DNA from: Bordetella genomosp. 9
GTDB lineage: Bacteria; Pseudomonadota; Gammaproteobacteria; Burkholderiales; Burkholderiaceae_B
Assembly: GCF_002261425.1 (NCBI RefSeq)
Contig: NZ_NEVJ01000003.1
Location: 124,001-188,000, forward strand
Reading direction: 5' to 3'
DNA: 64,000 nucleotides
The notes below the pieces were generated by a model, which was not told the DNA's origin, did not search any database, and saw only the letters and a list, made by a program, of their open reading frames with translations. Position 1 is the first letter of the stretch. Every line of letters begins with the position of its first letter. This document shows, in pieces, positions 43,538 to 53,706 of the stretch. The position numbers were made by a program, and so were the translations under genes.

Positions 43538-44332
43538 ATGACCGATCGCATCCATCCCACCGCCGTGGTCGATCCGGCTGCTGAGATCGACAGTTCCGTC
43601 GTCATCGGTCCATACAGCGTCGTCGGCGCGCGGGTGCGCATCGGCGCGGGAACGGAGATCGGATCGCATTGCGTCATCGACGGCGTGACCACCATCGGGC
43701 GCGACAACCGTTTCTACCGGTTCTGCTCGATCGGCGGCATGCCGCAGGACAAGAAGTACGCCGGCGAACCGACACGGCTGGAAATCGGCGATCGCAACAC
43801 CGTGCGCGAGTTCACCACCTTCAACACCGGTACCGTGCAGGACGGTGGCGTCACCACCATCGGCAGCGACAACTGGATCATGGCGTATGTGCACATCGCC
43901 CATGATTGCCACGTGGGCAGCAACACCATCCTGGCGAATGGCGTCCAACTGGGCGGGCATGTGCGGGTGGGCGACTGGGCCATCCTCGGCGGCCTGACCG
44001 GCGTGCATCAGTTCAGCACCGTAGGCGCGCACAGCATGACGGGCGGCAACAGCTCGCTGATGCAGGATACGCCTCCCTACGTGCTGGCGGCGGGCAACCC
44101 GTGCCGGCCGGTGGGCATCAATGTGGAAGGGCTGAAGCGGCGCGGCTTCACGCCTGCCGTCGTATCGGCGCTGCGCGACGCCTACAAGGCGATCTACCGG
44201 CGCGGCCTGTCCCTGGACGAAGCACGCGCCGAACTGCGCGCCCGGCAGGACAGCGAGCCCGAGACGCGCGAAGTCCTGCAGGTCATGCTGGACTTCCTGG
44301 ATCAATCGCAACGCGGCATTATCCGGCCGTGA
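43538..44332 (+). CDS. lpxA: UDP-N-acetylglucosamine acyltransferase LpxA
   Basis: A 264-residue enzyme, the first step of lipid A synthesis. Hexapeptide repeats and the catalytic His (H122 in HIAHDCHVG, equal to E. coli His125) are present. The acyl-chain ruler position (E. coli Gly173, here Gly170 in MTGGNSS) is a glycine. The end [20 protein letters not shown] matches the family. The start ATG follows the fabZ stop without a gap. Confidence 0.98.
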   Translation: MTDRIHPTAVVDPAAEIDSSVVIGPYSVVGARVRIGAGTEIGSHCVIDGVTTIGRDNRFYRFCSIGGMPQDKKYAGEPTRLEIGDRNTVREFTTFNTGTVQDGGVTTIGSDNWIMAYVHIAHDCHVGSNTILANGVQLGGHVRVGDWAILGGLTGVHQFSTVGAHSMTGGNSSLMQDTPPYVLAAGNPCRPVGINVEGLKRRGFTPAVVSALRDAYKAIYRRGLSLDEARAELRARQDSEPETREVLQVMLDFLDQSQRGIIRP

Positions 44333-45516
44333 CCACGCGTATCGGCATGGTGGCCGGCGAGCCCTCCGGGGACCTGCTGGCCGGCCGCATCATCGAAGGC
44401 CTGCGCGAATACGATGCCTCGATGTCCTGCGCCGGGATAGGCGGGCCGCGCATGCAGGCGCGCGGCTTCGACAGCTGGCATCCCATGCATGCGCTGACGG
44501 TGTTCGGCTACGTGGACGCGCTCAAGCGCATTCCCAGCCTGCTGGCCATCTACGGCGACGTCAAGCGGCGCATGCTGGCCGAGCCGCCCGCCGTGTTCGT
44601 CGGTATCGACGCGCCGGATTTCAATCTGAAGCTCGAATTGCAGCTCCGGCAGGCGGGCGTTCCGACCGTGCATTTCGTCGGGCCGTCGATCTGGGCCTGG
44701 CGCTACGACCGCATCCACAAGATCCGCCAGGCGGTCTCGCACATGCTGGTGCTGTTCCCCTTCGAAGTCGATATCTATCGCAAGGAAGGCATACCGGTCA
44801 CCTATGTGGGCCATCCGCTGGCCGGCACCATCCCCATGGTGCCGGATCGCGCGGCCGCCCGCGCGCGCCTGGGCGTGGACGCCGGCGCCCGCGTGCTGGC
44901 GATGCTGCCGGGCAGCCGCTCGTCGGAAATCCGCGTGCTGGCGCCGCGTTTCCTGCAGGCCCTGCAGCAATTGCAGGCGCGCGATCCGGCCCTGCAATGC
45001 CTGGTGCCCATGGTGAACGCCGCCCGTCGCGCCGAATTCGAAGGCTTCCTGCGCCAGCATCCCGTCAGGAACCTGCGCATCGTGACGGCGGATGACGTCG
45101 CACCCGCCGAAGGCCATCCCGTGGCATGGTCGGTCATGGAAGCCGCGGACGCCGTGCTGGTGGCCAGCGGCACGGCCACGCTGGAAGCCGCGCTCTACAA
45201 GCGCCCCATGGTTATTTCCTATGTGCTGTCGCCCTGGATGCGACGTATCATGGCGTGGAAATCCGGGCAGCAGCGTCCCTATCTGCCCTGGGTGGGGCTG
45301 CCCAACGTGCTGCTGCGCGACTTCGCCGTACCCGAGCTGCTACAGGACGACGCCACGCCGGACAAGCTGGCCGAAGCCACCTGGCGCGCGCTGACGGATG
45401 AAGCCGGCGCTGCCCGTATCCAGGCGCGGTTCACGGATCTGCATGGCGAGCTGCTGCGCGATACGCCGGCACTGGCGGCCCGGGTCATCAACGAGGTGGC
45501 GCATGGCGCAAAGTGA
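44329..45516 (+). CDS. lpxB: Lipid-A-disaccharide synthase LpxB
   Basis: About 395 residues. The opening [19 protein letters not shown], then [30 protein letters not shown] and [15 protein letters not shown] are typical of this GT-B glycosyltransferase. It joins UDP-2,3-diacylglucosamine with lipid X. The start GTG 44329 overlaps the lpxA stop as GTGA; ATG 44347 is a less likely alternative. It overlaps rnhB by 14 bp. Confidence 0.96.
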   Translation: MTTRIGMVAGEPSGDLLAGRIIEGLREYDASMSCAGIGGPRMQARGFDSWHPMHALTVFGYVDALKRIPSLLAIYGDVKRRMLAEPPAVFVGIDAPDFNLKLELQLRQAGVPTVHFVGPSIWAWRYDRIHKIRQAVSHMLVLFPFEVDIYRKEGIPVTYVGHPLAGTIPMVPDRAAARARLGVDAGARVLAMLPGSRSSEIRVLAPRFLQALQQLQARDPALQCLVPMVNAARRAEFEGFLRQHPVRNLRIVTADDVAPAEGHPVAWSVMEAADAVLVASGTATLEAALYKRPMVISYVLSPWMRRIMAWKSGQQRPYLPWVGLPNVLLRDFAVPELLQDDATPDKLAEATWRALTDEAGAARIQARFTDLHGELLRDTPALAARVINEVAHGAK

Positions 45517-46111
45517 CATGTTCGGCGACGAAGGCCTGCGAGATGTGATCATCTCGGGGGTGGACGAAGCTGGGCGCGGACCGCTGGCCGGCGCCGTCTA
45601 TGCCGCCGCGGTGATCCTGAACCCGGTGCGTCCCATCGAAGGGCTGGCGGATTCCAAGGTGCTGAGCGCCCCGCGCCGCGAGGAACTGGCGCTCGAAATC
45701 AAGGAATATGCCGTGGCCTGGTGCGTCGCCAGCGCCAGCGTGAAGGAAATCGACTCCCTGAACATCCTGCGGGCGACCTTGCTGGCGATGCGCCGCGCGG
45801 TGCTCGGGCTGGGCATCAAGCCGGGCCTGGCGCTGGTGGACGGCAACCAGGCGCCGCGCCTGCCTTGCGGCGTCAAGACGGTGATCCAGGGCGACGCCCT
45901 GGTGCCGGCGATTTCGGCCGCCTCGATACTGGCCAAGACCGCCCGCGATGCCGACCTGGTGCGCCTGCATGGCGAATATCCCAACTATGGCTTCGACCAG
46001 CACAAGGGCTACGGCACGGCCATGCACCTGGAACGCCTGCGCGCGCATGGGCCGTGTCCCGAACACCGGCGCAGCTTTTCCCCCGTCAAGGATCTGTTGA
46101 TCCTGTCATGA
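45503..46111 (+). CDS. rnhB: Ribonuclease HII
   Basis: About 202 residues from ATG 45503; ATG 45518, just after the lpxB stop, is possible. The motif [20 protein letters not shown] (acidic active site), the later VDGNQAPRL and the C-terminal [18 protein letters not shown] are diagnostic. It cuts RNA in RNA-DNA hybrids and removes single ribonucleotides. The position after lpxB is standard. Confidence 0.97.
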   Translation: MAQSDMFGDEGLRDVIISGVDEAGRGPLAGAVYAAAVILNPVRPIEGLADSKVLSAPRREELALEIKEYAVAWCVASASVKEIDSLNILRATLLAMRRAVLGLGIKPGLALVDGNQAPRLPCGVKTVIQGDALVPAISAASILAKTARDADLVRLHGEYPNYGFDQHKGYGTAMHLERLRAHGPCPEHRRSFSPVKDLLILS

Positions 46112-46899
46112 AGCACATTGCTTCACGCGACAACCCCCTGGTCAAGACCTTGCAGCGCCTGGCCGCATCGGCGGGGCGGCGCGAATCCCAGGTACTGCTG
46201 GACGGCATCCATCTCTGCCAGGCATGGCTGCGGCATCACGGCGCGCCGGTGCGGGCCCTGTTCGACGTCGCACGGCTGGACCATCCCGAAATCGCCGAGC
46301 TGGCGCGCGCGCTGCCGGAGGAAACCTGCGTCAGCCTGGACACGCGTCTGTTGCGGGGCCTGGCCAGCGTCGAAAGCGACCAGGGCGTGGCCTTCGTCGT
46401 GCAGCCGCCGCAGCCGGCCTTGCCCGAGCGCATCGAGGAAACCTGTGTCCTGCTGGATCGCGTGCAGGATCCCGGCAATGTGGGTACCTTGATCCGCACC
46501 TGCGCGGGCGCCGGTATACGGCGCATCCTGCTGTCGGAAGGCTGCGCCGCGGCATGGTCGCCCAAGGTACTGCGCAGCGCGCAGGGCGCGCATTTCGCGC
46601 TTGCGCTGCACGAGCGGGTCGACGTTTCGGACTTGCTGCCCCGGCTGGGCGTGCCCCTGGTGGCCACGGCCCTGCAGGAATCGATCTCGCTTTACGACGC
46701 CAACCTTCCGGCGCATTGCGCCTGGGTTTTCGGCCACGAAGGGCAGGGCGTCTCGGCGGAATTGCTGCGCGCCGCCGACCTGCGCGTGCGCATCCCGCAC
46801 GACGCGCAAGCCGTGGAATCCCTGAACGTCGCGGTATCGGCGGCGATCTGCCTGTTCGAGCAGAGGCGCCGTTTCCCGTCGGCGACGGTGGGCGGCTAG
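46108..46899 (+). CDS. SpoU/TrmH-family RNA 2'-O-methyltransferase
   Basis: A 263-residue SPOUT enzyme. A short N-terminal substrate-binding domain is followed by the knot motifs [20 protein letters not shown] (motif 1), [10 protein letters not shown] (motif 2) and [20 protein letters not shown] (motif 3). The likely substrate is 23S rRNA or tRNA; the exact target cannot be told. It overlaps rnhB as ATGA and ends the long plus-strand run. Confidence 0.92.
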   Translation: MKHIASRDNPLVKTLQRLAASAGRRESQVLLDGIHLCQAWLRHHGAPVRALFDVARLDHPEIAELARALPEETCVSLDTRLLRGLASVESDQGVAFVVQPPQPALPERIEETCVLLDRVQDPGNVGTLIRTCAGAGIRRILLSEGCAAAWSPKVLRSAQGAHFALALHERVDVSDLLPRLGVPLVATALQESISLYDANLPAHCAWVFGHEGQGVSAELLRAADLRVRIPHDAQAVESLNVAVSAAICLFEQRRRFPSATVGG

Positions 46900-46920
46900 G
46901 CCGCCGGCGCGGCCGCGCCC

Positions 46921-46938
46921 CGCCTCAACCGCCTCAAC
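46921..46938. repeat. 9-bp tandem repeat at the ppsR 3' end
   Basis: CGCCTCAAC is repeated exactly (46921-46929 and 46930-46938), and related CGCAAC and CGTCTCAG follow up to the ppsR stop (TCA at 46949-46951 on the plus strand). Each unit carries TCA, a TGA stop on the minus strand. It resembles the stop-codon-enclosing 14-bp arrays elsewhere in the window. Confidence 0.75.
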
Positions 46939-46948
46939 CGCAACCGTC

Positions 46949-47779
46949 TCAGCCGCCGCGGTCCAGGCCGACTTCCTGCAGCACCGTGGTGGAAATCTCC
47001 TCGATGGATTTGGTCGTGGTGGACAGCCACTCGATGCCTTCGCGGCGCATCAGGCGCTCCGCCTCGGCGACTTCATAGCGGCACTGCTCGATCGACGCGT
47101 ACGGGCTGTTGGGCCGCCGTTCGTGCCGCACTTCGGCCAACCGGTCGGGCTGGATGGACAGGCCGAACAGCTTGCTGCGATGGGGCGCCAGCGTCGAAGG
47201 CAGCACCCCGCGCTCGAAGTCGTCGGGCGTCAGCGGGAAGTTGGCCGCCTTGACGGCGTACTGCATGGCCAGGTACAGGCTGGTCGGCGTCTTGCCGCAG
47301 CGGGACACGCCGACCAGGATGACGTCCGCCTGGCCCAGATTTGTAACGAACTGGCCGTCGTCATGGGACAGGCTGAAATTGATCGCGTCGATCCGATTGC
47401 GATATTTCTCGCTGTTGGCGGCCATGTGCGAGCGGCCGATCGAGTGGCTGGACTTCAGGCCGAGCTCGTGTTCGATGTGGCTTACAAACGTTCCAAATAG
47501 ATCCAGGAAGATACCGTTGGCCTGGCGCACCCGCGCCATGATTTCGGGATGCACCAGGGTGCTGAAAACGATGGGCTGCATGCCGGTTTCGGCGGCGTTG
47601 CGGTCGATGCGCAGGGCGGCTTCTTCGGCCTTCTGCAGCGTGTCGACGAAGGGCAGGCGGATCTGCCGGAACGTCACGTTCTCGAACTGCGCCAGGACCG
47701 AATGGCTGAAGGTCTCGGCCGTGATGCCGGTGCTGTCCGAGACGATGTAGACAGTGCGTTCGAGCGGTTGGTTGGTCAT
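46949..47779 (-). CDS. ppsR: PEP synthase regulatory protein (kinase/pyrophosphorylase) PpsR
   Basis: A 276-residue protein of the DUF299 family. The opening YIVSDSTGITAETFSHSVL and the P-loop GVSRCGKTPTSLYLAMQYAV are diagnostic. It inactivates PEP synthase by ADP-dependent phosphorylation of a Thr near the catalytic His, and reactivates it by phosphate-dependent removal. It is divergent from its target gene ppsA across a 160-bp region. Confidence 0.97.
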   Translation of the reverse strand: MTNQPLERTVYIVSDSTGITAETFSHSVLAQFENVTFRQIRLPFVDTLQKAEEAALRIDRNAAETGMQPIVFSTLVHPEIMARVRQANGIFLDLFGTFVSHIEHELGLKSSHSIGRSHMAANSEKYRNRIDAINFSLSHDDGQFVTNLGQADVILVGVSRCGKTPTSLYLAMQYAVKAANFPLTPDDFERGVLPSTLAPHRSKLFGLSIQPDRLAEVRHERRPNSPYASIEQCRYEVAEAERLMRREGIEWLSTTTKSIEEISTTVLQEVGLDRGG

Positions 47780-47939
47780 ATGTAAAAAATTCCGACGAGG
47801 CTGGAAGTAGGGCGGATCCTAGCGGGTACAATCAGCCCCCGATAAGTCACCCCAATGCGGTCCCAAGGCCAGTTTGGCCAGCGCGCGTTTCCGTGCCCTG
47901 ACCAAACTCGCTTTCTTTCCATTGTAAAAGGTGACTTCA

Positions 47940-50303
47940 ATGTCGTACGTCGTTTCGTTCGAGCAGCTCCGCATGGCGGATGTGGACTCGGTAGGAGGCA
48001 AGAACGCATCACTAGGTGAAATGATCAGCCAGCTGGCGGGCGCGGGTGTGCGCGTGCCGGGTGGCTTCGCAACCACGGCCGAGGCTTTCCGCGATTTCCT
48101 GAAATCGTCGGGCCTGGACAAGCGTATCGCCGATCGTCTCGCCACGCTCAATCCGGAAGACGTACGCGAACTGGCGACGGCCGGGGCGGAAATCCGCCAG
48201 TGGCTGACCGACGCCCCGTTCTCGCCGGAATTCGAACAGCAGATCCGCACCGCCTTCGCCGCCCTGGATGCGGACGGCAAGGGCTCGTTCGCCGTCCGTT
48301 CGTCCGCCACCGCGGAAGACCTGCCCGACGCGTCGTTCGCGGGCCAGCAGGAAACCTTCCTGAACGTCGTCGGCATCGACGACGTGCTGGACAAGATCCG
48401 CCACGTCTTCGCGTCGCTGTACAACGACCGCGCCATCTCCTACCGCGTGCACAAGGGCTATGCCCATGCCGAAGTCGCTCTGTCGGCCGGCGTGCAGCGC
48501 ATGGTCCGCTCGGACAAGGGCAGCGCCGGCGTCATGTTCACCATCGACACCGAATCCGGCTTCAAGGACGTGGTGTTCATCACCTCGTCCTATGGCCTGG
48601 GCGAAACCGTGGTGCAGGGCGCCGTCAATCCCGACGAGTTCTACGTTTTCAAGCCCACGCTGGAAAAGGGCATGTACCCCATCGTCGGCCGCCGCATCGG
48701 CTCCAAGCTGATCAAGATGGAATTCGATCCGGAACGTCCGCAGGGCCGCGCCGTGCGCACGGTGGATGTGCCGGTGTCCGAACGCAATCGCTATTCGCTG
48801 ACCGACGATGAAGTCACCGAACTGGCGCGCTATGCGGTCATCATCGAAAAGCATTACGGCCGTCCCATGGACATCGAATGGGGCCGCGACGGCGTCGACG
48901 GCAAGCTGTACATCCTGCAGGCCCGTCCGGAAACCGTGAAGTCCCAGCAGACCGGCAACGAAGTGCAGCAGCGCTACCGCCTGAAGGCCACCGGCCGGGT
49001 CGTGGTGACCGGCCGCGCGATCGGCCAGAAGATCGGCGCGGGCCGCGTGCGCATCGTTGCCGACGTCTCGGAAATGGACAAGGTGCAGCCGGGCGACGTG
49101 CTGGTCACCGACATGACCGATCCCAACTGGGAGCCGGTGATGAAGCGTGCCGCGGCCATCGTCACCAACCGTGGCGGCCGCACCTGCCATGCCGCGATCA
49201 TCGCGCGTGAACTCGGTATCCCGGCGGTGGTGGGCTGCGCCACGGCGACCGACGACCTCAAGGAAGGCCAGGCGGTGACCGTGTCCTGCGCCGAAGGCGA
49301 TGAGGGCCGCATCTACGACGGCCTGATCGAAACCGAGGTCGAGGAAGTGCGCCGCGGCGAAATGCCGGCCATCGACGTGAAGATCATGATGAACGTCGGC
49401 AATCCCCAGCTGGCTTTCGACTTCGCGCAGATTCCCAACGAAGGCGTGGGCCTGGCTCGCCTGGAATTCATCATCAACAACAACATCGGCATCCACCCGA
49501 AGGCGGTGCTGGATTATCCCAACGTCGATGCCGAACTGAAAAAAGCGGTGGAGTCGGCCGCGCGCGGCTACGCCAGCCCGCGTGCCTTCTTCGTCGAAAA
49601 GCTGGCCGAAGGCATCGCCACCATCGCCGCCGCGTTCTGGCCCAAGCCGGTCATCGTGCGCCTGTCCGACTTCAAGTCCAACGAATACCGCAAGCTGGTG
49701 GGCGGTTCGCGCTACGAGCCGGAAGAAGAAAACCCCATGCTGGGCTTCCGCGGCGCCTCGCGCTATATCGCGCAGGAGTTCGACGAGTGCTTCCGCATGG
49801 AATGCGAAGCGCTGAAGCGGGTGCGTGGCGAAATGGGCCTGTCCAACGTCGAGATCATGGTGCCCTTCGTGCGTACGCTGAGCCAGGCCGGCCGGGTGGT
49901 GGACCTGCTGGGCAAGAACGGCCTGAAGCGCGGCGAAAACGGCCTGAAGCTGATCATGATGTGCGAAGTCCCGTCCAACGCCATCCTGGCCGAGTCCTTC
50001 CTGGACTACTTCGACGGTTTCTCGATCGGCTCCAACGACATGACGCAGCTGACGCTGGGCCTGGATCGCGATTCGGGCATGGAGCTGCTGGCGGCCGATT
50101 TCGACGAACGCGACGAAGCGGTCAAGTTCATGCTGCGGCGCGCGATCCAGGCCTGCCTGGCCAAGGGCAAGTACGTCGGTATCTGCGGCCAGGGACCCAG
50201 CGACCATCCGGACTTCGCGCAATGGCTGAAGGACGAAGGCATCCTGTCGATGTCGCTGAATCCGGATACCGTGGTCGACACCTGGCAGCGTCTGGCGGGC
50301 TGA
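47940..50303 (+). CDS. ppsA: Phosphoenolpyruvate synthase
   Basis: A 787-residue enzyme (E. coli 792) that makes PEP from pyruvate and ATP for gluconeogenesis. The N-terminal ATP-binding domain ([32 protein letters not shown]), the phosphohistidine domain [18 protein letters not shown] (His about residue 415) and the PEP-binding domain ([19 protein letters not shown]) are complete. The start ATG 47940 has AAGGTG upstream; GTG 47931 is in frame but overlaps that site. Confidence 0.98.
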   Translation: MSYVVSFEQLRMADVDSVGGKNASLGEMISQLAGAGVRVPGGFATTAEAFRDFLKSSGLDKRIADRLATLNPEDVRELATAGAEIRQWLTDAPFSPEFEQQIRTAFAALDADGKGSFAVRSSATAEDLPDASFAGQQETFLNVVGIDDVLDKIRHVFASLYNDRAISYRVHKGYAHAEVALSAGVQRMVRSDKGSAGVMFTIDTESGFKDVVFITSSYGLGETVVQGAVNPDEFYVFKPTLEKGMYPIVGRRIGSKLIKMEFDPERPQGRAVRTVDVPVSERNRYSLTDDEVTELARYAVIIEKHYGRPMDIEWGRDGVDGKLYILQARPETVKSQQTGNEVQQRYRLKATGRVVVTGRAIGQKIGAGRVRIVADVSEMDKVQPGDVLVTDMTDPNWEPVMKRAAAIVTNRGGRTCHAAIIARELGIPAVVGCATATDDLKEGQAVTVSCAEGDEGRIYDGLIETEVEEVRRGEMPAIDVKIMMNVGNPQLAFDFAQIPNEGVGLARLEFIINNNIGIHPKAVLDYPNVDAELKKAVESAARGYASPRAFFVEKLAEGIATIAAAFWPKPVIVRLSDFKSNEYRKLVGGSRYEPEEENPMLGFRGASRYIAQEFDECFRMECEALKRVRGEMGLSNVEIMVPFVRTLSQAGRVVDLLGKNGLKRGENGLKLIMMCEVPSNAILAESFLDYFDGFSIGSNDMTQLTLGLDRDSGMELLAADFDERDEAVKFMLRRAIQACLAKGKYVGICGQGPSDHPDFAQWLKDEGILSMSLNPDTVVDTWQRLAG

Positions 50304-50316
50304 TGCCCGACAAGCT

Positions 50317-50339
50317 CGCGGCCGGCCACGCCGGCCGCG
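50317..50339. terminator. GC hairpin between convergent ppsA and the Ada-like gene
   Basis: A 10-bp perfect stem (50317-50326 with 50330-50339; CGCGGCCGGC/GCCGGCCGCG, loop CAC) fills the 37-bp gap between the two stop codons. There is no T-run, so Rho-independent action would be weak. It may block convergent transcription. Confidence 0.55.
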
Positions 50340-50340
50340 T

Positions 50341-51240
50341 TCAACGCGGCTGGCCGCTTTCGCGCGCCAGCAGCTCCAGCTTGCGCGTCACGCCCCAGCG
50401 GTAACCGCCCGCGCCGCCGTCCGTACGCACGACGCGGTGGCACGGAATGGCCAGGGCGATGTCATTGCTCGCGCAGGCACGCGCGACGGCGCGCACGGCC
50501 GCCGGCGCCCCGATGCGGCGGGCGATTTCCGCATAGGTAGCGGTGCTGCCCAGCGGGATTTCGCGCAGGGCTTGCCAGACACGTTGCTGGAAGGCCGTGC
50601 CGCGTACGTCCAGGGGCAGGGCGAGGCCTATCTTCGGGTTTTCGACGAAGCCGACCACCTGCGCCACCCATCTTTTGAATTCGTCGTCACCGCCTTCCAG
50701 TTCAGCCTGGGCATAGCGGTCCTGCAGCGCCTGCACCAGCGCCTGAGGGTCGTCGCCCAGGGAGATCTGGCAAATCCCCTTGCCGGTCGCGGCGACCAGC
50801 AGGGCGCCCAGCGAGCACTGGGCGACGGCGAAGCGGATGCTCAGGCCGGCGCCGCCACGGCGGAACTCGGTCGGCGTCATGCCCAGGATGGCGGGCACGC
50901 TTTCGTAGAAGCGGCCGCTGGAGTTGAATCCCGCTTCGTAGATGGCGTCGGTGACCGAGCGTCCGCGCGACTGCGCGCGGTCCAGCTCCTGGCGCGCGCG
51001 CGAGGCGCGGAGGGCTTGGGCGTAGGCCTTGGGGGTAATGCCGGTGACCGCCTTGAATACCCGGTGGAAGTGGAAACGGCTCATGCCGGCCTGTTCGGCC
51101 AGCGTGGCAAGGTCCGTCGCCGTCCCGCTTTCCATGGCGCGGCAGGCCTGTTCGACCAGCGCCGCATGGGGATGCACGGGTGGGGCGGATGGATTCATGG
51201 ATCGCGCCGTGGAAGAAGATGCCGCCATCGTATCGCGCAT
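50341..51240 (-). CDS. AraC-type HTH + O6-methylguanine-DNA methyltransferase fusion (Ada-like, no sensor domain)
   Basis: About 299 residues from ATG 51240; ATG 51228 and ATG 51198 are also possible starts. An AraC-type helix-turn-helix (LATLAEQAGMSRFHFHRVFK) is followed by the MGMT domain with the methyl-acceptor Cys in AIPCHRVVRTDG and FQQRVWQALREIPLGSTATY. The N-terminal zinc-cysteine domain of E. coli Ada, which senses methyl phosphotriesters and makes Ada an activator, is missing. It should repair O6-alkylguanine; whether it still regulates is open. Confidence 0.88.
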   Translation of the reverse strand: MRDTMAASSSTARSMNPSAPPVHPHAALVEQACRAMESGTATDLATLAEQAGMSRFHFHRVFKAVTGITPKAYAQALRASRARQELDRAQSRGRSVTDAIYEAGFNSSGRFYESVPAILGMTPTEFRRGGAGLSIRFAVAQCSLGALLVAATGKGICQISLGDDPQALVQALQDRYAQAELEGGDDEFKRWVAQVVGFVENPKIGLALPLDVRGTAFQQRVWQALREIPLGSTATYAEIARRIGAPAAVRAVARACASNDIALAIPCHRVVRTDGGAGGYRWGVTRKLELLARESGQPR

Positions 51241-51309
51241 GGCTATGTCCGTTGTGACCAGCACCCAGCATGCAAGATCCCCCCCACCCCCGCACTCCGG
51301 TTTTTGCGC

Positions 51310-51365
51310 CGGGCGTCGCACGCTGGGCGTCACACGCCGGGCGTCAGACCCCGGCCGTCAGGCCG
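51310..51365. repeat. 14-bp imperfect tandem repeat, 4 copies, enclosing a stop codon
   Basis: CGGGCGTCGCACGC (51310), TGGGCGTCACACGC (51324), CGGGCGTCAGACCC (51338) and CGGCCGTCAGGCCG (51352) follow at an exact 14-bp period. The amidotransferase stop (TCA on the plus strand, 51358-51360) lies in the fourth unit, and units 2 and 3 carry TCA at the same phase. The array lies between that gene and the Ada-like gene. Confidence 0.88.
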
Positions 51366-52098
51366 GTTCGGGCAGGTGCGAGGCGGTGACGTAAAGATCC
51401 AGGAAGCGGCGCAGCAGTCCGGCGGCTTCGGGCGTGGGCCGCACGTCCGCGATCAATCCGGGGACATCCAGGTTCTCCCCGCCGTACTTTTCGGCATTGC
51501 GCGCCAGATTTTCCCGCACGAACTCCGGCGGGAACTCCGGGTGGAATTGGGTGGACACGATGGCCGGTCCCAGGCGCAGGATCTGGTGCGCGTCCAGCGC
51601 CGAACTGGCCAGCACCGTCGCCCCGGGCGGCGGCTGGATGACGGACTGCATGTGCATCATCTGTGCCGGGAAGTCGCGCGGTACCCCGGCCAGCAAGGGG
51701 TCTTCGGCCAGGTGCCGGACCAGGTGCGTGCCGACTTCGCGACCCGCGGGGTTGTAGCCCACCTGGCCGCCCAGCGCGTGCGCCAGCAACTGGTGGCCGT
51801 AGCAGATGCCGAACATCGGCAGCCCCTGGGCGGCGGCGGCGCGCAGCCATTGGCCGGTCTGCTCGCTCCACGGCGCGCGGTCGGTGACCATGGCCGGGGA
51901 ACCGGTGATGAAGGCGGCGCGGTAACGCTCCGGATTGGCGGGCTGCGGGCCCATGAAAACCGGCACGATGTGGACGTCGTCGGGGGCCAGGCCCGCGGCC
52001 CGGCGGACGAAGCCCGCATAGCTGTCGTGGGCGGCCTTGATGGCGTCTTCCGGGTCGCCGGTATGGATGATGAGTACGGGAAGGTCTTTGGCGGTCAT
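51358..52098 (-). CDS. Class I glutamine amidotransferase-like protein
   Basis: About 246 residues from ATG 52098; a GTG at 52113 is less likely. The nucleophile Cys lies in MFGICYGHQLLAHALGG, and the His-Glu pair in STQFHPEFPPEF, so the triad is complete. No synthetase domain is attached. Proteins of this kind include GMP-synthase-like amidotransferases and gamma-glutamyl hydrolases; the substrate is not known. Its 3' end lies in a 14-bp tandem repeat. Confidence 0.85.
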   Translation of the reverse strand: MTAKDLPVLIIHTGDPEDAIKAAHDSYAGFVRRAAGLAPDDVHIVPVFMGPQPANPERYRAAFITGSPAMVTDRAPWSEQTGQWLRAAAAQGLPMFGICYGHQLLAHALGGQVGYNPAGREVGTHLVRHLAEDPLLAGVPRDFPAQMMHMQSVIQPPPGATVLASSALDAHQILRLGPAIVSTQFHPEFPPEFVRENLARNAEKYGGENLDVPGLIADVRPTPEAAGLLRRFLDLYVTASHLPEPA

Positions 52099-52249
52099 GA
52101 TGTGTGGCGCCACGAAATGGCATGGCGGTGCACGATCATAATGGACCGGCGGCGCCCGCCCGTTGAATCGGCGTTGAGACCCCCGCGCGATTCACAGCGG
52201 GATCCATGCCGGCCATGCTCATCCGTGCGCCTGAATTTCTGCAAAATCG

Positions 52250-52255
52250 TACAAT
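52250..52255 (+). promoter_or_regulatory. Possible -10 element for nfeD
   Basis: TACAAT (52250-52255) lies 31 bp before the nfeD start codon in a short AT-richer stretch. No -35 match is convincing. The remaining gap (52099-52249) has no gene. Confidence 0.3.
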
Positions 52256-52286
52256 CGGTCGCTAACTGCAATAAAAGGCTCATGCG

Positions 52287-52730
52287 ATGTGGATATGGTT
52301 CGGGCTGGCCGTGCTGGCGCTCATAGGGGAAGTCGCGACCGGCACGTTTTATCTGCTGCTGGTGGCCACCGGCCTGGCGGCCGGCGGCCTTGCCGTCGTG
52401 GCGGGCCTGGCGCTGGAAGGCCAACTGCTGGTCTGCGGCGCGGTGGTGATCGCCGGCCTGCTGGTGTTGCGCGGCACGGGCGTATTGAAAAAGCGTGAAG
52501 TCGACGCCCAACGCAATGCCGACGTCAACCTGGATATCGGCCAGATCGTGAAAGTGGACGATTGGGCGGGCGGCCGCACGGCCAGGGTCTGGTATCGCGG
52601 CGCGAGCTGGGACGCGGTGCTGGCGGCCGGCTGCGACCCCATCGCGGGCGAACAGGTCATCACCGAGGTGCGCGGCAGCCAGTTGATCGTCCAGCCCAGA
52701 CCCTCCGTTTCCACTCTATCCGAAGGCTGA
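52287..52730 (+). CDS. NfeD-like membrane protein
   Basis: A 147-residue protein with two to three membrane segments (about 3-24, 28-42, 46-64) and a C-terminal OB-fold domain (about 80-142; GQIVKVDDWAGGRTARVWYR). NfeD proteins are nearly always encoded beside a stomatin-like gene, as here. The pair is thought to organise membrane microdomains or to control proteins in them. The gap to the next gene is 4 bp. Confidence 0.9.
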   Translation: MWIWFGLAVLALIGEVATGTFYLLLVATGLAAGGLAVVAGLALEGQLLVCGAVVIAGLLVLRGTGVLKKREVDAQRNADVNLDIGQIVKVDDWAGGRTARVWYRGASWDAVLAAGCDPIAGEQVITEVRGSQLIVQPRPSVSTLSEG

Positions 52731-52734
52731 TGCC

Positions 52735-53658
52735 ATGCTAGATCCGTCCACCATCGTACTGCTCGTCGTCGTCCTGCTGGCGATCCTCATCGTCGTGAAG
52801 TCCATCGCCATCGTCCCGCAGCAGCACGCCTGGGTCGTGGAGCGCCTGGGCAAGTTCGACCGCGTGCTGTCGCCGGGCGCCGGCTTCGTCATTCCCTTCG
52901 TCGAGCGGGTGGCCTACAAGCATTCGCTCAAGGAAATCCCGCTGGACGTCCCCAGCCAGGTCTGCATCACGCGGGACAACACGCAATTGCAGGTGGATGG
53001 CGTCCTGTACTTCCAGGTCACCGATCCCATGCGGGCATCCTACGGATCGTCCAATTACATTTCGGCGATCACGCAGCTGTCGCAGACCACGCTGCGCTCG
53101 GTGATCGGCAAGCTGGAACTGGACCGCACTTTCGAGGAACGCGAGTTCATCAACACGACCATCGTCGCGTCGCTGGACGAAGCGGCGCTGAACTGGGGCG
53201 TGAAGGTGCTGCGCTACGAAATCAAGGACCTGACGCCGCCGAACGAGATCCTGCGTGCGATGCAGGCGCAGATCACCGCCGAGCGTGAAAAGCGCGCGCT
53301 GATCGCGGCGTCCGAAGGCCGCCGGCAGGAGCAGATCAACATCGCCACGGGCGAACGCGAAGCCGCCATCGCGCGGTCCGAAGGCGAAAAGCAGGCGCAG
53401 ATCAACCAGGCGCAGGGCGAGGCCGCGGCCGTGCTGGCGATCGCCGAGGCGACCGCGCGCGCGGTGAGCCAGGTGGCGGAATCCATACGGCAGCCCGGCG
53501 GCATGGAAGCCGTCAACCTGCGCGTGGCGGAACGCTACGTCGACGCCTTCGGCAACGTGGCGCAGAAGGGCAACACACTGATCCTGCCGGCCAATCTCGC
53601 CGATGTCGGCGGGCTGATCGCATCGGCGATGACCATCGTCAAATCCACTCCAAGATAA
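52735..53658 (+). CDS. SPFH/stomatin-like protein (QmcA-type)
   Basis: A 307-residue protein. One N-terminal membrane anchor (about 6-26) is followed by an SPFH domain (VPQQHAWVVERLGKFDRVLS; YKHSLKEIPLDVPSQVCITR) and a coiled coil rich in Glu, Gln and Ala (about 175-245, with AAIARSEGEKQAQINQAQGE). Such proteins form large oligomeric cages on membranes, often bound to a protease or NfeD partner. It is cotranscribed with nfeD. Confidence 0.94.
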   Translation: MLDPSTIVLLVVVLLAILIVVKSIAIVPQQHAWVVERLGKFDRVLSPGAGFVIPFVERVAYKHSLKEIPLDVPSQVCITRDNTQLQVDGVLYFQVTDPMRASYGSSNYISAITQLSQTTLRSVIGKLELDRTFEEREFINTTIVASLDEAALNWGVKVLRYEIKDLTPPNEILRAMQAQITAEREKRALIAASEGRRQEQINIATGEREAAIARSEGEKQAQINQAQGEAAAVLAIAEATARAVSQVAESIRQPGGMEAVNLRVAERYVDAFGNVAQKGNTLILPANLADVGGLIASAMTIVKSTPR

Positions 53659-53706
53659 GGCTGCATCCGGCGGGAGGTCGCCGGTAGCAGGCACCGCGCG
53701 CGATCA

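Noticed and set aside
43538..44332. Suspected change at the LpxA acyl-chain ruler (Ser near residue 173)
   Set aside because: Alignment with the E. coli sequence shows an offset of three residues. The ruler position is Gly170 here, so it is the ordinary residue.
47827..47832. TACAAT as a ppsA promoter -10
   Set aside because: No -35 box stands at a fitting distance, and it lies over 100 bp from the start codon. It is possible but not supported enough to list.
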